Shown here piece after piece: positions 48,441-59,700 of a stretch of DNA of 64,000 nucleotides. The translations under genes and the position numbers were made by a program. The stretch's first letter is position 1. Each line of letters begins with the position of its first letter. The notes below the pieces were generated by a model, which did not search any database, had not been told where the DNA came from, and saw nothing but the letters and a program-made list of their open reading frames with translations. The stretch is from Chlorocebus sabaeus (taxonomy: Eukaryota > Chordata > Mammalia > Primates > Cercopithecidae), in NCBI RefSeq assembly GCF_047675955.1, contig NC_132912.1, forward strand, positions 81,430,382 through 81,494,381. The letters are read 5' to 3'.

Positions 48441-50177
48441 TAGTGCTAAAATGAGAAATATCCATAAGTTCTTTTGACCTTGTGGGTTCAAGGCTAGAAT
48501 AATTCAAAAACAATACTAAACTGGGGTAAAGCTTTTTTTCTCTTAAGTTTTCATGTGTAAGTTCATTGCCCTAATAGACTCATCTGTGAGTTAGTTAAAA
48601 ATATTTATCTAAGTTCCATGCGTGAGTTCTTTTGGACAGAAGAATTGACTCACCAATGAAGGATGTGTGACAATATCCAGAGAGCCATTTTCCTACCTCT
48701 TGGCTCAGGTAGCTGACAATGGATGAGCTACAAAGCACAATGCGTTAGGTAACTGATTTAGCAATTTCTTCCACATCTGAAACCTGAGAGGCAGTTTATC
48801 CTCACTTGACAGACAAGCACGTTTCTAAATGCCTTTTCTGACGTCCTATTATGAGTCAACAACAGAAAAAGGACTAGAATCTGTGTGTGACCAAAGTGCC
48901 ATGCTTCTATCTTAACTTCTCTCAGGCCATCCTTCCTCTTGAAGAATATTATCTCTTATATCCAGAAAGAAGAGATCAAAATAATTGATTCCAAAGTGCT
49001 GTTCTGATACTACATCCCCAAAACAGACCTACAGTGAAGCAAATGGAAAATGTATTCTTATGATGGTGATTATTCATTGATCAATGGGGCCTTCAATTTA
49101 GAATTGGAATTAAATGTCTTTAAATAAATAATTTACAATGTGTATTGGGACAAAGGTGGTCAAAGAAAACAGACGAAAACTCACTGGTATCTAGGGGAAA
49201 AGAAAGGTAACTCAAGCGAGACTTTGGTGTGAACTGGGGAGTTCAGTTAACAGTGCTGCCAAAGCTCAAAGTAAAGAAACATGCTGTCAAGGCTGACAAA
49301 TGGAGAAAAGAATCCTCAGAGTAGGAAGGGATAATTAGAGAACCTCTGTGGGAGCCTTCAGAGGCCACAGAGAGAAAAATGGCCCCTTCAATCCTGAGAA
49401 GCCTGTCTGGCTGAAAGAAGGGGAAGTGCTCCTGGCTTGAAGCCTGAGGTTGAGATTAGGGGAGAGTCAGAGGGAGGAAGCGACACAAAGAGAAACCAGG
49501 GACTGGGAGGCCTGTGCTTGGGAGTCCTTCAAGGCTCACTAAGAAGTAAGTGGGAGGTAAAGGTTCACAGTTGCAAAGAGCTGAGGAAAAACTAGAGAAG
49601 GCCAAAGGAACAGAGGTTTTTGGAACTAGTAGGGGAGGATAACTTGTAGGAGACAAGTTCTTTCAGCAGGGTCTTAAGTCTATGGCTATAATTTCACCTC
49701 GAGTTTCTGGCACTTGCATAAACCACTGAAGTGTCTCAGCTTTATAGAAACATTCGGTTCGACTGATGCCCCATAATTCAGTTTCCCCTAATTTATCTGT
49801 ATATTAAACATTGTTTCTTTAGTGAAGGGATTGTTGAATTTTCAGACAGCACAGAAAAATAACACTTTTCACTACAAAAATAATACTTTTTAAACAGTTG
49901 TCAAAAATCCATTATTGGAAAATCAATTCTAGACCTGAATTCCAACAACACATTAGAGATACTCAGCAAGTGACTTTCAGAACACTGTGGAGTATGTTTT
50001 CTTATTTTTAGACCAGGCATTCTTCCAAAATCTTTGTTGGAGCTCCTTTTTCCTTCTCCTATTCATAGGCAATATCTAGTTGAGAGTCTTCTAACATTAC
50101 TGCACTCCCAGAAGGATATATTTCTTATGTCTTTAGTATAAAACCTAATACCCTTTTCTAAGAGTTTTAAGTGGTTG
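48441..50177. other. unassigned unique sequence
   Basis: No gene or repeat was recognised. The sequence at 49170-49660 is moderately purine-rich. Confidence 0.4.
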
Positions 50178-50240
50178 ATTTGCATTTTCCAAATGATTAA
50201 TGATGTTCAGCATGTTTTTGTGTGCTTACTTGCCAGCCAT
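50178..50240 (-). mobile_element. short inverted L1M piece
   Basis: TGATTTGCATTTTCCAAATG and ATGATGTTCAGCATGTTTTTG are the inverse of an L1 ORF2 C-terminal segment that lies just upstream, in L1 coordinates, of where the + strand L1M at 50290 begins. This suggests a 5' inversion. Confidence 0.65.
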
Positions 50241-50289
50241 ACCACTACACAGTCATTACAGAATGCTAAGTTAAAAAAAAAAAAAAAAG

Positions 50290-50975
50290 AATCCAAAACT
50301 GGCACTACCAATTTCTGGCAAGGATGGGGAATCCTGAGGGCTTTCAAATATTGCTGTGGGGAGGTATAATGGCAAAACTCTAGAAAATAGTTTGTCAGTT
50401 TCTTATGACATTAAACCTACATTTACTATATGACCCAGAATTCCCACTCCTAATTATTTACCCAGAAAAATGAACACTTACATTCACATAAAAACCCATA
50501 CAAAAACATTTAAGCAGCATTTATTCACAATTGCCCCAAACTGAAAACAACTGAAACTTTCTTCAATAGGTGAAGGCTAAACAAATTACAGCAAACTCAA
50601 ATAATGGAATATTATTCAGCATTAAACAGAAACAAACTATTGATCCATATAAAAATATGGATTAATTCCAAATACAGCCTAGTAAATGAAATAAACCGGT
50701 CTTTAAAAAATTACATACTACATCATTGATTTGCATGCCATCCTGGAAAAGGCAAAACTATAGTGACAGAAAACAGATCAGTGGTTGTGTGGATGGGGGG
50801 AGTGGGTTACAGATGAGGGAAGGATATAACTCTTAGAAGGTGCACAAAGGAATTTTGGGCATTATGGAACTGTCCTTTTCCTGACTGTGATATTAGTTAC
50901 ATGAATCTATGTGTGTGTTAAAACTCATAGAACTGTATATTCCTCAAAAATAGGTGAATTTTTATGGATGAAAAT
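50290..50975 (+). mobile_element. L1M 3' end
   Basis: The sequence runs from GGCAAGGATGGGGAATCC through ATATGACCCAGAATTCCCACTCC and GGAAAAGGCAAAACTATAGTGACAG, given in part, to AACTCATAGAACTGTATATTCC. This is an L1MC/L1ME-type 3' end with no open frame. Confidence 0.85.
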
Positions 50976-51040
50976 AATATACATATTTAGATATGATATA
51001 TAAATATAGATTATACATAAATATAGATTATATATATTTG
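50976..51040. repeat. AT-rich simple repeat
   Basis: Repeated ATATAGATTATA-type units follow the L1M end. Confidence 0.8.
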
Positions 51041-52429
51041 TTGAAGGAGTTCGTCCTTGCCAAGTGAATAGAAGTGGCCTTCACTCAGATTAGCTTTTTA
51101 ATTGTGGATAGTCACACTATATCTAGACTTTAACTTTCTGTCTTGTAATTCTGATTTAATGCCTTGGAAAGGTAGGACCCAGATTCAGGTCTTATGTAGT
51201 CATTTTTCTTATCCTTTATGAATGGAGAACTGATGGGAAATCTCTTTTCTGCAGAGTAAACAACTCCATTTGAAACAAAAGTGTTAATTTATTCTTATTT
51301 TTTAAAAGTTCCTTCGCAGATTTTACTTGCTTTGTTTTCAGTATACAGAAAGGGGTCTTGATGGGCCAGAGCTGAAACTGCGTAAGTCCATAATGTACAG
51401 TGAGGTGACATTCCTCTCCACTCACCCCATCCCTGAACAAGTATCAGTTTGCATCGACAGAGTCTTCTAGGGGTGGTAGACGTGGGGAGGCTCACTAGAG
51501 GGAAGGATGAGTGGCAGCAGAGGCCAGATAATAGAAAGTGATTGCAGGGCCGCTGATATCCAGTGTGTCATTAGATACATAAAATCTGGTTTCATGAGGG
51601 GGCGATTCAGCAACAGGGCCTGAGAGTAGGAGGGAGGCAGTGGGTTGGAGTACAGAGCAATGCCTGAAAATCTATTCCAATGGAAAGTGCCATCTTTATG
51701 CCCAAGTAATATGGCTTTTTCCTTTCTTTGGTACCTAAGTGTCACACAGAGGGAACCTTGTTCTTCTGCATTATAAATGGTTGCAAATCTGTGCATTATT
51801 AAGAAAAATTGAAGTGTTTGAGCCAGTTTAACACAATGACTAGAGGCAGAAGCCAGGGAAATGTTAAGAAGAGCTTAGAGGTGGAAGTTCCAGCAATACT
51901 GGAATGGAGATGACACTGAGGAACCCTCCCTTGCCTCCCACCTCCATGGTTCCAAACACATAGAAATGTTCAATAACAATATAGCAAAAAATTATAATGA
52001 AATGCAATCAAGAGAAACGTTAGCTGATAAAACAATAAAGAAGAAACATGAAAACAGGATAGTAAGCATGTGAGCTATTGTCCTAATGACTGCCTAGTGG
52101 AAGTATTTTTTCCAGACCTAACTCCAGTGTCCAGGAAGCTGGGTTTTAGTGCCCATGTAAGGGCTTGAAATATATATAGCTTGGCCTTTGCCAGAGGCTG
52201 AAAGATAGAACTGAGAGTTTTGCACAGATCTCAAAGCTGGGATGATAAAAGGATTGCCTCTTTTGTAAAGTTGGGTCTGGAATTGGCAAGGTATCATTAG
52301 TCTGGGACTCTGGGCAAAAAGGAAATCTGGGAACAAAGTTAAACTAAGTTAAAAATTAAGTACTAGTAAATAATGTTGAGGAAATTGGATGTGCTTGCTG
52401 GAGAGCTTGAGAGAAAGTATCTTAGTTCA
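51041..52429. other. unassigned unique sequence
   Basis: The 109-residue minus frame at 51467-51796 has no recognisable domain. Nothing else was recognised. Confidence 0.4.
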
Positions 52430-52590
52430 TATGTGCTCTGAAGACACCACCTATGTCCAGATCCTAACTACAATTTACTAGCGGTGTGATCTTAGATATG
52501 TTACTTCCTTTAATTTTCTTACCTGTAAAATGTAGATAATAATAGTGCTTACACTCAACAAGTATTGACTTCATCAGTAATAACTCATTA
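52430..52590 (+). mobile_element. MIR fragment
   Basis: Sense MIR core: GTCCAGATCCTAACTAC, TAGCGGTGTGATCTTAG, ATGTTACTTCCTTTAATTTTC and ACCTGTAAAATGTAGATAATAATAG, given in part. Confidence 0.75.
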
Positions 52591-52829
52591 ATATTTTATC
52601 TCTAATATGTTTAGAATATTGATTTAAAATATCCTTTTAGAAAAAAATAGAATTTGAAGGGAACTTTCTTAACCTGATTAAGATTATTTAGCATTCTCTT
52701 TAAAGTCTGGAACAGAATAATAATACTAACTATTACTGTGTCTATTCAATGTTGCACTTTATTGTCCTATCTCACTAAGAAAAAGAAATAAATAGTATGG
52801 GCTATATTTTTCTCTATATGAAAATTCCA

Positions 52830-53284
52830 AGTGGATTTACAGACAAATTAAAATAATAAGAATTCATCAAAGTTGCCATGTATGAGATCAAGAGAGAAGA
52901 ATCAGTGAATTCCTATAAACAATTTGAAACAATTTTGAAAATTTGATAATAGTAAAAACTTTCACAATTGAAACAATGAGATAAACTCTCATATAACCAG
53001 GAATAAATTTAACAAATGATGTGCAAGAACATTATGGAAAATATAAAATATTATTGCAGGCCATAAAAAAAGAATTAAATAAATAGAAAGACCATGGTCA
53101 GTGAATGGGTAACTCATTATTATAAATGTCATTTTTCTGCAAGTAATTTATGCATTTGAGTAAATTCCAATCATAATCCCAACAGGTGTTTTGTTTTGTA
53201 GAATTTCATAGGATAATTACAAAATTCATATGGACAATAAAGAGCCAAGAATGGTTGAGGTAATTTTAAATAAGAAAAACACAA
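52830..53284 (+). mobile_element. L1M (ORF2), part before LTR insertion
   Basis: Old L1 ORF2 wording: GAACATTATGGAAAATATAAAAT, AAATAGAAAGACCATGG and ATTACAAAATTCATATGGAC. The frame is destroyed. It continues after the LTR-like insert at about 53785. Confidence 0.75.
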
Positions 53285-53780
53285 GAGGTTGTGATGTGTC
53301 ACACAGATCTCTTTTTAGATATGAAGAACTTATTGCCCCAAATGTTGATAGTGCTGCCAAGAGGCACTCCTTAGTTATCAGCTGCCTTAAGATATTGCCT
53401 TCAACAGTGGGTGTGACCTTGAACTAGATGGCTGTTTTCACCTTAAGATATGTAATATATTAAATGCAATTCAACTTAAGATATATGAGATATCTTAAGT
53501 TGAAAAGAGCCATCCAGTTCAAGGTCATGTTGGCTGTCCAGGGTAGTTTCCTAATCCATGCTTGGTACAACCCTGAAAAGCTGTCCCAGCTCCAGAGCTT
53601 CCTGTAAGGTTGGCTGAGGCCTTCACTGGGACTGCATCACACCTCGACTTCTCTGTCTTCCCAATTCATCTTGTTTTCTTTCCCTTCCACAGGTTTTGAT
53701 TCAAAGAAGAATCCCTAATAAACGTTCATGCTAAGTTCTATCTCAGGATTTTCCTCCCCCTGGAACCCAACCTATGATTG
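53285..53780 (+). mobile_element. putative solo LTR inserted in L1M
   Basis: This segment of about 495 bp interrupts L1M. It has LTR-like layout: an AATAAA signal at about 53718, followed by a terminal block ending CCTGGAACCCAACCTATGA, which I recognise as a common LTR 3' end. Family uncertain (ERVL class suspected). It contains the large hairpin at 53414-53527. No internal viral genes are present. Confidence 0.6.
53414..53527. repeat. large imperfect hairpin with nested perfect hairpin
   Basis: The 38-base arms 53414-53451 and 53490-53527 are inverted copies with three mismatches, 38 bases apart. Inside, TCAACTTAAGATAT (53471-53484) and its exact inverse (53490-53503) form a second hairpin with the 5-base loop ATGAG. 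The right arm can therefore pair with either of two left partners. Confidence 0.95.
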
Positions 53781-53784
53781 AATA

Positions 53785-55075
53785 CTTATTATACAGCTAT
53801 AGTACTTAAAATAGTGTGATATTGATATCAGGATAAATGAATAGATACATGAAACAGAAAATAGAGTGCAGAAACAAAATTTGGTATGTGAGAGGTGACG
53901 TAATATTAAGTTGGAAAATAATGGACTTTTTAGTTAACAGTTACTGGAACAAATTTCTATTCCTGTGGAAAAGAGTTAGGTCTATTGCCAAAAAATTTTC
54001 ATGAGGAAAAAATAGCTAAATGTAAAAAAAAAAAAAAGATAAAATTACTAATAAAATATAGAATAGTTTTTGTGATAAGGCAGGAAAAGTTTTCTTAAAC
54101 AAAATGCAAAGGTTGAAACCATAGAGAAGAGATTGATAGATTTGATTACACTTTTTGGGTATGTTAACATACAAGGCTCAAACTTGGAGATATATAACCA
54201 AGAGAGGAATAGTATTCAGGAAATGTAAAGAACTTCCACCAATTAGTTAGAGAAAAACAAACAACAGATAAAAAACTGGAAAAAGGCATGAAGTGAAAAT
54301 TTGCAGAGGAAGCTGGCCAAAAATCTTAAGAAAAATTAGTCAGACCTATATTAATTACCAATGAAACATTTAAGAGATGATATTTCTCATCCACAAGGAA
54401 AGCAAAAATTAAAAAGTATGAATATAACATATGTAAGGGAAATGTGACAAAATAGCAGCCTCGTTGGGGAAGGATTTGGCAATGACTTATAAATTTAATT
54501 CCTCATAGATACCCTTGAGAAACATAAAAATGTATACATGGTAACATGCATAAGGATAATCAGTGCCACTTTGTAATAGCAAAAATTTGGAAACAACCTA
54601 CATGCCCATCAACAGGGGGATGGAAAAACAATTATGTATGTATAATGGACTAGTATACAGCAGTCAAAGTGAATTAAACACATTTACATATTTCAACAAA
54701 AATCTGAAACGTAATGTGAAATAAAAATTTGTATACAGTAAGATAAAAGTTAAACTCATACAGTAATGTACACAATTTATGAAAAGTATATGAGTGATAA
54801 TTATTTATTTTAAAATGTACTACAAAAAGGAAGCACAACAACTTTAGAAGAGTTGTGTCTTTGAGGAGAGAGGAGAATGAGATGGGAAAAGCCTTCAATT
54901 ATATGTCCCATGTTTTTCCTATGATAATCATCTGAGGTGAAAATAATCTAAATATGGCAAAATGTTAATATTAGTTGATTCCAGGTGGTGGGTATAATTT
55001 TTAATGGTGGATATTCTGTGAACTTTTATGCATGTTTGAAATATTTTATTATACAGATTTTCAAATTAAAAAGCA
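53785..55075 (+). mobile_element. L1M (ORF2 to 3' end), part after LTR insertion
   Basis: L1 wording resumes at the residues after the interruption (TATACAGCTATAGTACTTAAAATAG) and ends near 55075 with ATTATACAGATTTTCAAATTAAAAAGC-type 3' sequence of L1ME class, given in part. Confidence 0.75.
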
Positions 55076-55294
55076 ATGACAGATAGTAGAAGCAAGAAAT
55101 GCAGTACTCTAGAACAGATTTTGTCAGCATTTGCCCAGAACAGAAAAGTACAGACAAGTTCTCTACCTAAACCTTCTATGAATAATTTCTCTTGCCTTCC
55201 CAGACTGTGCTTGGTAGACTTAGGAAACCCTCTTCTGACCCTGGCATTGCAGTGTGTATTTATTTCCATTTACATCAGTTAGTCTTAATATTGT

Positions 55295-55437
55295 AATTAT
55301 TTGTGGTCTATCACTTCAGGAAGCTCTGAACTTCTTGAATCCAATGATCACATCTTTGTACCTTTGAATCTAGAAAACATAGCATAATTTCCAGAACCCA
55401 GTGGATGTTCAGATAAATGTGTTTTGAATGAATAACT
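55295..55437 (+). mobile_element. L2 3' end
   Basis: Sense L2 end: TCTGAACTTCTTGAATCC, GATCACATCTTTGTACC and GTGGATGTTCAGATAAATGTG. Confidence 0.65.
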
Positions 55438-55957
55438 TAAATAAATGATATAATACATTTGCAACTTATTTCAGGTCCATTGAACTTCCTATAACAGATA
55501 CTGGTCATATTTTCCATTTCCAATTAACTGTTGAAGATGGCACAATTGACTCAAGATTTAACATACCTCCAGTAAGCCAAGCCCATGAGAACATCAGTAT
55601 CAAAATACTCTACCCTGCCTACAATGGTCAGCTTAATTATTTCTATTTAATAGGTCTTTCCCTAATAGTCTGATATAATGGCAGATACTTTAGACCAGAG
55701 ATTCAGGAGAATTGGACTCAGATTATAGGTGTCCTCTCAGATAAAATGATAAGGTAGGTTCTTTGGCCCATTCTTCTCTCATCAGTCTCTGATTCTTCTT
55801 CAAAACTTGAGAAGCCATTATTAGTTGGCCCACATATTTGGCACCTTAATTATACCACCTTTTGTTATTTTTATCCTTTATATTTGTGCTCAGTGTTTAT
55901 ACATATATACATTTATAAATATACACATACATACAGACACAAACACACATATACATG
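55438..55957. other. unassigned; AC/AT-rich run at the right edge
   Basis: A TATACATA/CACACA run covers about 55900-55957. No gene is present. Confidence 0.4.
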
Positions 55958-55965
55958 TATGTTAC

Positions 55966-56254
55966 TTTTTTTTTGAGATGGAGTTTTGTTCTGTCTCCCA
56001 GGCTAGAGTGCAGTGGTGTGATCTTGGCTCACTGCAACCTCTGCCTCCTGGGTTCAAGCAATTCTCCTGCCTCGGCCTCCTGAGTAGCTGGGATTACAGC
56101 CGCCTGCCACCATACCTAGCTAATTTTTCTATTTGTAGTAGAGTCGGGATTGCACCATGTTGGCCAGGCTGGTCTTGAACTACTAACTTTGTGCTACACC
56201 TGCCTCGGCCTCCCAAAGTGCTGGGATTACAGGTGTGGGCCACCGTGTCCGGCC
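55966..56254 (-). mobile_element. AluS
   Basis: Minus-strand Alu with a short T start, CACTGCAACCTCTGCC (AluS type) and a GTCCGGCC end. The TSD TATGTTAC is at 55958-55965 and 56255-56262. The 117-residue plus frame at 55825-56178 is an Alu artefact. Confidence 0.93.
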
Positions 56255-56262
56255 TATGTTAC

Positions 56263-56599
56263 ATCTTTTAAGGGCAAGTATCTGATCTGTTGTATGCATA
56301 CCTAGCAAGCAAAAGCTTTTTTTATTTTTTATTTTTTTTGGCTTTTATTTAAACTTTCAGCAAGAAATTAAAACAAGTAGCTAAAACTTCACAATAATAT
56401 GCAGGGATGTCATTGGGTCTCATGTTCTCTAAGATAAATGAATCCTCTAGTGTGAATTTACTAAGGATAATTTTAATCTTAGCAGTTTTTAAATTTTTTC
56501 CCAAAACAGAATGTTCTGGGTAAGGCCTGCACACGTTTATTGAAAGCTATCGTTTAGTGATACTTCTCAGTTAGTAAATAATTGGCCATTGCTTCAGAC
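56263..56599. other. unassigned; T-rich run
   Basis: The TTTTTTTATTTTTTATTTTTTTT run at about 56317-56339 has no visible element attached. Confidence 0.4.
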
Positions 56600-56663
56600 A
56601 ATACTTCTTGAGCAAAAAGAATAAAACTGGAAGGATCACACTACCTGACTTCAAAATATACTA

Positions 56664-56858
56664 TACAGATATATAATCAAAACAGTATGGCATATAAACG
56701 AACACATAGATCAATGGAATAGAATAGAGAGCCCAGAAATTTACAGTTAATTGATTTTTTTTACAGATATGTAATCAAAGCAGTATGGCATATAAACAGA
56801 CACATAGATCAATGGAACAGAATAGAGAGCTAAGAAATTTACAGTCAATTGATTTTTG
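56664..56858 (+). repeat. 98-bp tandem duplication inside L1
   Basis: Unit 1 is 56664-56761 and unit 2 is 56762-56858, with the same length offset throughout and about eight mismatches. Other L1 copies have this stretch only once. Confidence 0.9.
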
Positions 56859-58182
56859 ACAAAGGTGCCAAGAACACAATGGGGGAAAGGATAGTCTCTT
56901 GAGTAGATGGCGTGTGGGCAATTAGATATCCACATGCAGAAAAATGAAATTACACCTGTATCTTACACCATGTAAAAAATTAACTCAAAATGGATTAAAG
57001 ATTTATGTAAAATCTGAAACTGTAAAACTACTAGAATAAAACATAGGAGAAACATTTCATGACATTGGTCTAGGCGATGATTCTTTGAATATGAACCCAA
57101 AGGCATAGGCAATAAAAGCAAAAATAGACAAATGGGATTACATCAAACTAAAAAGCTTCTGCACAGCCAAGAAAACAATCAACAGAGTAAAGAGATAATC
57201 TATGAAATGGGAGAAAATGTTTGCAAACCATACATCTGACAAGGGGTTAAAATCCAAAATATGTAAGGACCATAAAAAACTCAATAGTAAGTAAACAAAT
57301 AACCTAAATAATAAATGGACAAAGAATTTGAACAGATATTTTTAAAAAGAAGATATACAAATGATTAACAGGTATGTCAAAAAATAATCAAAATCACTAA
57401 TCATCAGTGAAATCTAAACTAAAACCACAATGAGAGATTATCTCACACCTGTTAAAATGGCTGCCATCAATTAGACAAAGATAAGGAGTGTTGGAGAGGA
57501 TGTGGAGCAAAGGGAACCTTGTACACTACTGGTGGGAATATAAATTAGCACAGTCATTATGAAATACAGTATGAAGGTTCCTCAAAAATTAAAAATAGAA
57601 CAGCCATATGATCCAGCAATCCCACTACTGGGAATATAGCCAAAAGAAATGGAATGAGTATGTTGAAGAGATATCTGCACTCCCAGGTTTGTTGCAGCAT
57701 TATTCACAATAGCCAAGATTTGGAATCAACCTAAATGTCCATCCACAAATGAATGGATTTAAAAACGTGGTATGTATACACAACAGAATACAATTCAACC
57801 TTAAAAATGAAGGAAATTCTGTCCTTTCTGACAACATGGATGAAAATGGAGGACATTATGTTAAGTGAAATAAGCCAAGCACAGAAAAACAAGTTCTGCA
57901 TGATCTCACTTACATGTAGAATCTAACAAAGTTGAATTTATAGAAGCAGAGAGTAGAATGGTTGTTACCAGTGGCTGGGTGGGGTGGGAGTTGGGTAGTT
58001 GGGGAGATGTTGGTTAATAAAAAATTTCAGTAAGGAGGAATAAGTTCAAGAGATCTATTGTATGACATGGTGACTATATTTAATAACAATGTATTCTTGA
58101 AAATTGCTAAGAGAGATATTAAGTGTTCTCATCACACACACAAAAATAAGTATGTAAGGTAATGCAAATATTAATTAGCTCA

Positions 58183-58487
58183 GGCCGGGCGCAGTGGCTC
58201 ACATTTGTAATTCCAGCACTTTGGGAAGCTGAGGCAGGTAGATCACTGAGGTCAGAAGTTCAAGACCAACCGGGCCAACATGGTGAAACCTCGTCTCTAC
58301 TAAAAATACAAAAACTAGCTGGGCATGGTGGTAGGTGTCTGTAATCCCAGCTACTCGGGACGCTGAGGCAGGAGAATCACTTGAACCTGGAAGGCAAAGG
58401 TTGCAGAGAGCCGAGATCATGCCACTGCACTCTAGCCTGGAAACAGAGTGAGAGACTCCATCTCAAAAAAAAAAAAAAAAAAATTAA
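58183..58487 (+). mobile_element. AluS inserted in L1
   Basis: Starts GGCCGGGCGCAGTGG, carries a GGTTGCAGAGAGCC right arm and ends in about 20 A. TTAATTAGCTCA occurs at 58171-58182 and 58488-58499, and the L1 3' UTR continues across the insertion. Confidence 0.95.
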
Positions 58488-58610
58488 TTAATTAGCTCAA
58501 TTAGGCATTCCACAATGTATAAATATATCAAAACAACATATTGTATATAATAAATACATAAGGTTTTTATCTGAAAATTTAAAAAATAAATAAAACATCA
58601 GTTAGGCCAC

Positions 58611-59289
58611 ATATTTAAAAAAAAATACTAATTTTCCTAACAGTAGCTCCCCAGGTTCAAGCTCTTCCTTTCCACACCCTGATCTTCTTTGCATCTTCAC
58701 TTCTCCCACTTCCTCTGACTTCTAACAACTGATGGATTCAGAGCTTCCTTTCAGAAATAACTGCCACCATTACTCTATAGACTTTAGCCTTCAATGAAAC
58801 AAATGTTTAGATGCATGTTATCCTCAGCCTTTAAAAAGCCCCCAGACTTAACTCTGACTGTTCAACTAGCCAAAAAGAGGCTCACCTTCAATTCTGTGAG
58901 GATGCATTTGGGCTGTGAAGCTTTATTATATATTCTTGGAATTGTCCTTGTGTGTGTAAGTATAAGAATGAGGTTTGTGACAAATGATAATATTTAACAT
59001 AAGAAATTTAAAAAATTTATATCCAACTATATCATTGAGCAGAGTTTTTTGTTTTTAAGCATAGAAGGTCATGATTTGGGCCTTGGTTTGGTGGTTTTTC
59101 ATTACTTGTTCCTCATAATCTTACATTTACATATCCTTTCACGTTTTTACTGATTTTTAGCAAAAGTAGAGAAAGTATGAATTGTTTATAATTCTTACAT
59201 TATTTCATAATTGTATTATTAATACTTATGGACATACAAAACAAGACTAAGTTTCTTTTACTTGATTCTAAAAACATTGTTAGTTATAG
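58611..59289. other. unassigned unique sequence
   Basis: No gene or repeat was recognised. Confidence 0.4.
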
Positions 59290-59525
59290 TGAATGAAAGT
59301 TTGTCTTGGAATTAGATGAATTATGATTCAAATCTGCTCTGTCACTTTCTAGCCAGGAGTCCTTAGGCAAACTACTTCCCTAAGATTCATTTTATTATCT
59401 ATAAAAGAATGAAGTTTATAAGTGTTCTATGCATACTAAGTGAGGTAGTGCATATGAAAAGCAGTAAGCATATATATCCTAGCACTCAGTAAAAGTGTTC
59501 ACTTAATAGTGATTATTATTTTGAA
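59290..59525 (+). mobile_element. MIR
   Basis: Sense MIR in order: TTGGAATTAGATGAATTATGATTCAAATC in part, CTCTGTCACTTTCTAGCC, GGCAAACTACTTCCC and AGTAAAAGTGTTCACTTAATAG. A second weak MIR-like block (59600-59700) follows. Confidence 0.78.
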
Positions 59526-59700
59526 CTTCAGTCAGTAGTTTTTGGTAATGGAGAGGATCTCTGAGGAGTGGCCAGGGCTGGGTGTAAAGTGGTAGAATGT
59601 AACATGAACCAGGTCAAGGGATTTGGGGTTCAAAATTCAATTTCACCTTAAAAACCTTGGACAACTTGCTTAATCCTCACTTATCTTCAATATTGCTTTT

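Larger units (their letters stand above)
56600..58610 (+). mobile_element. L1MA/L1MB-type L1, 5' truncated, split by AluS
   Basis: ORF2 C-terminal half followed by an L1MA/MB-like 3' UTR: TGTATGACATGGTGACTATA near 58058, ATTAGCTCAATTAGGCATTCC after the Alu, and a terminal A-rich end. It contains a 98-bp tandem duplication near its 5' end. Many frame breaks are present. Confidence 0.88.

Noticed and set aside
53414..53527. microRNA gene
   Set aside because: A hairpin alone is not enough. It lies in an LTR-like repeat and no expression or conservation can be judged here.
55825..56178. 117-residue plus-strand frame
   Set aside because: Most of it is antisense Alu, which commonly gives such frames.
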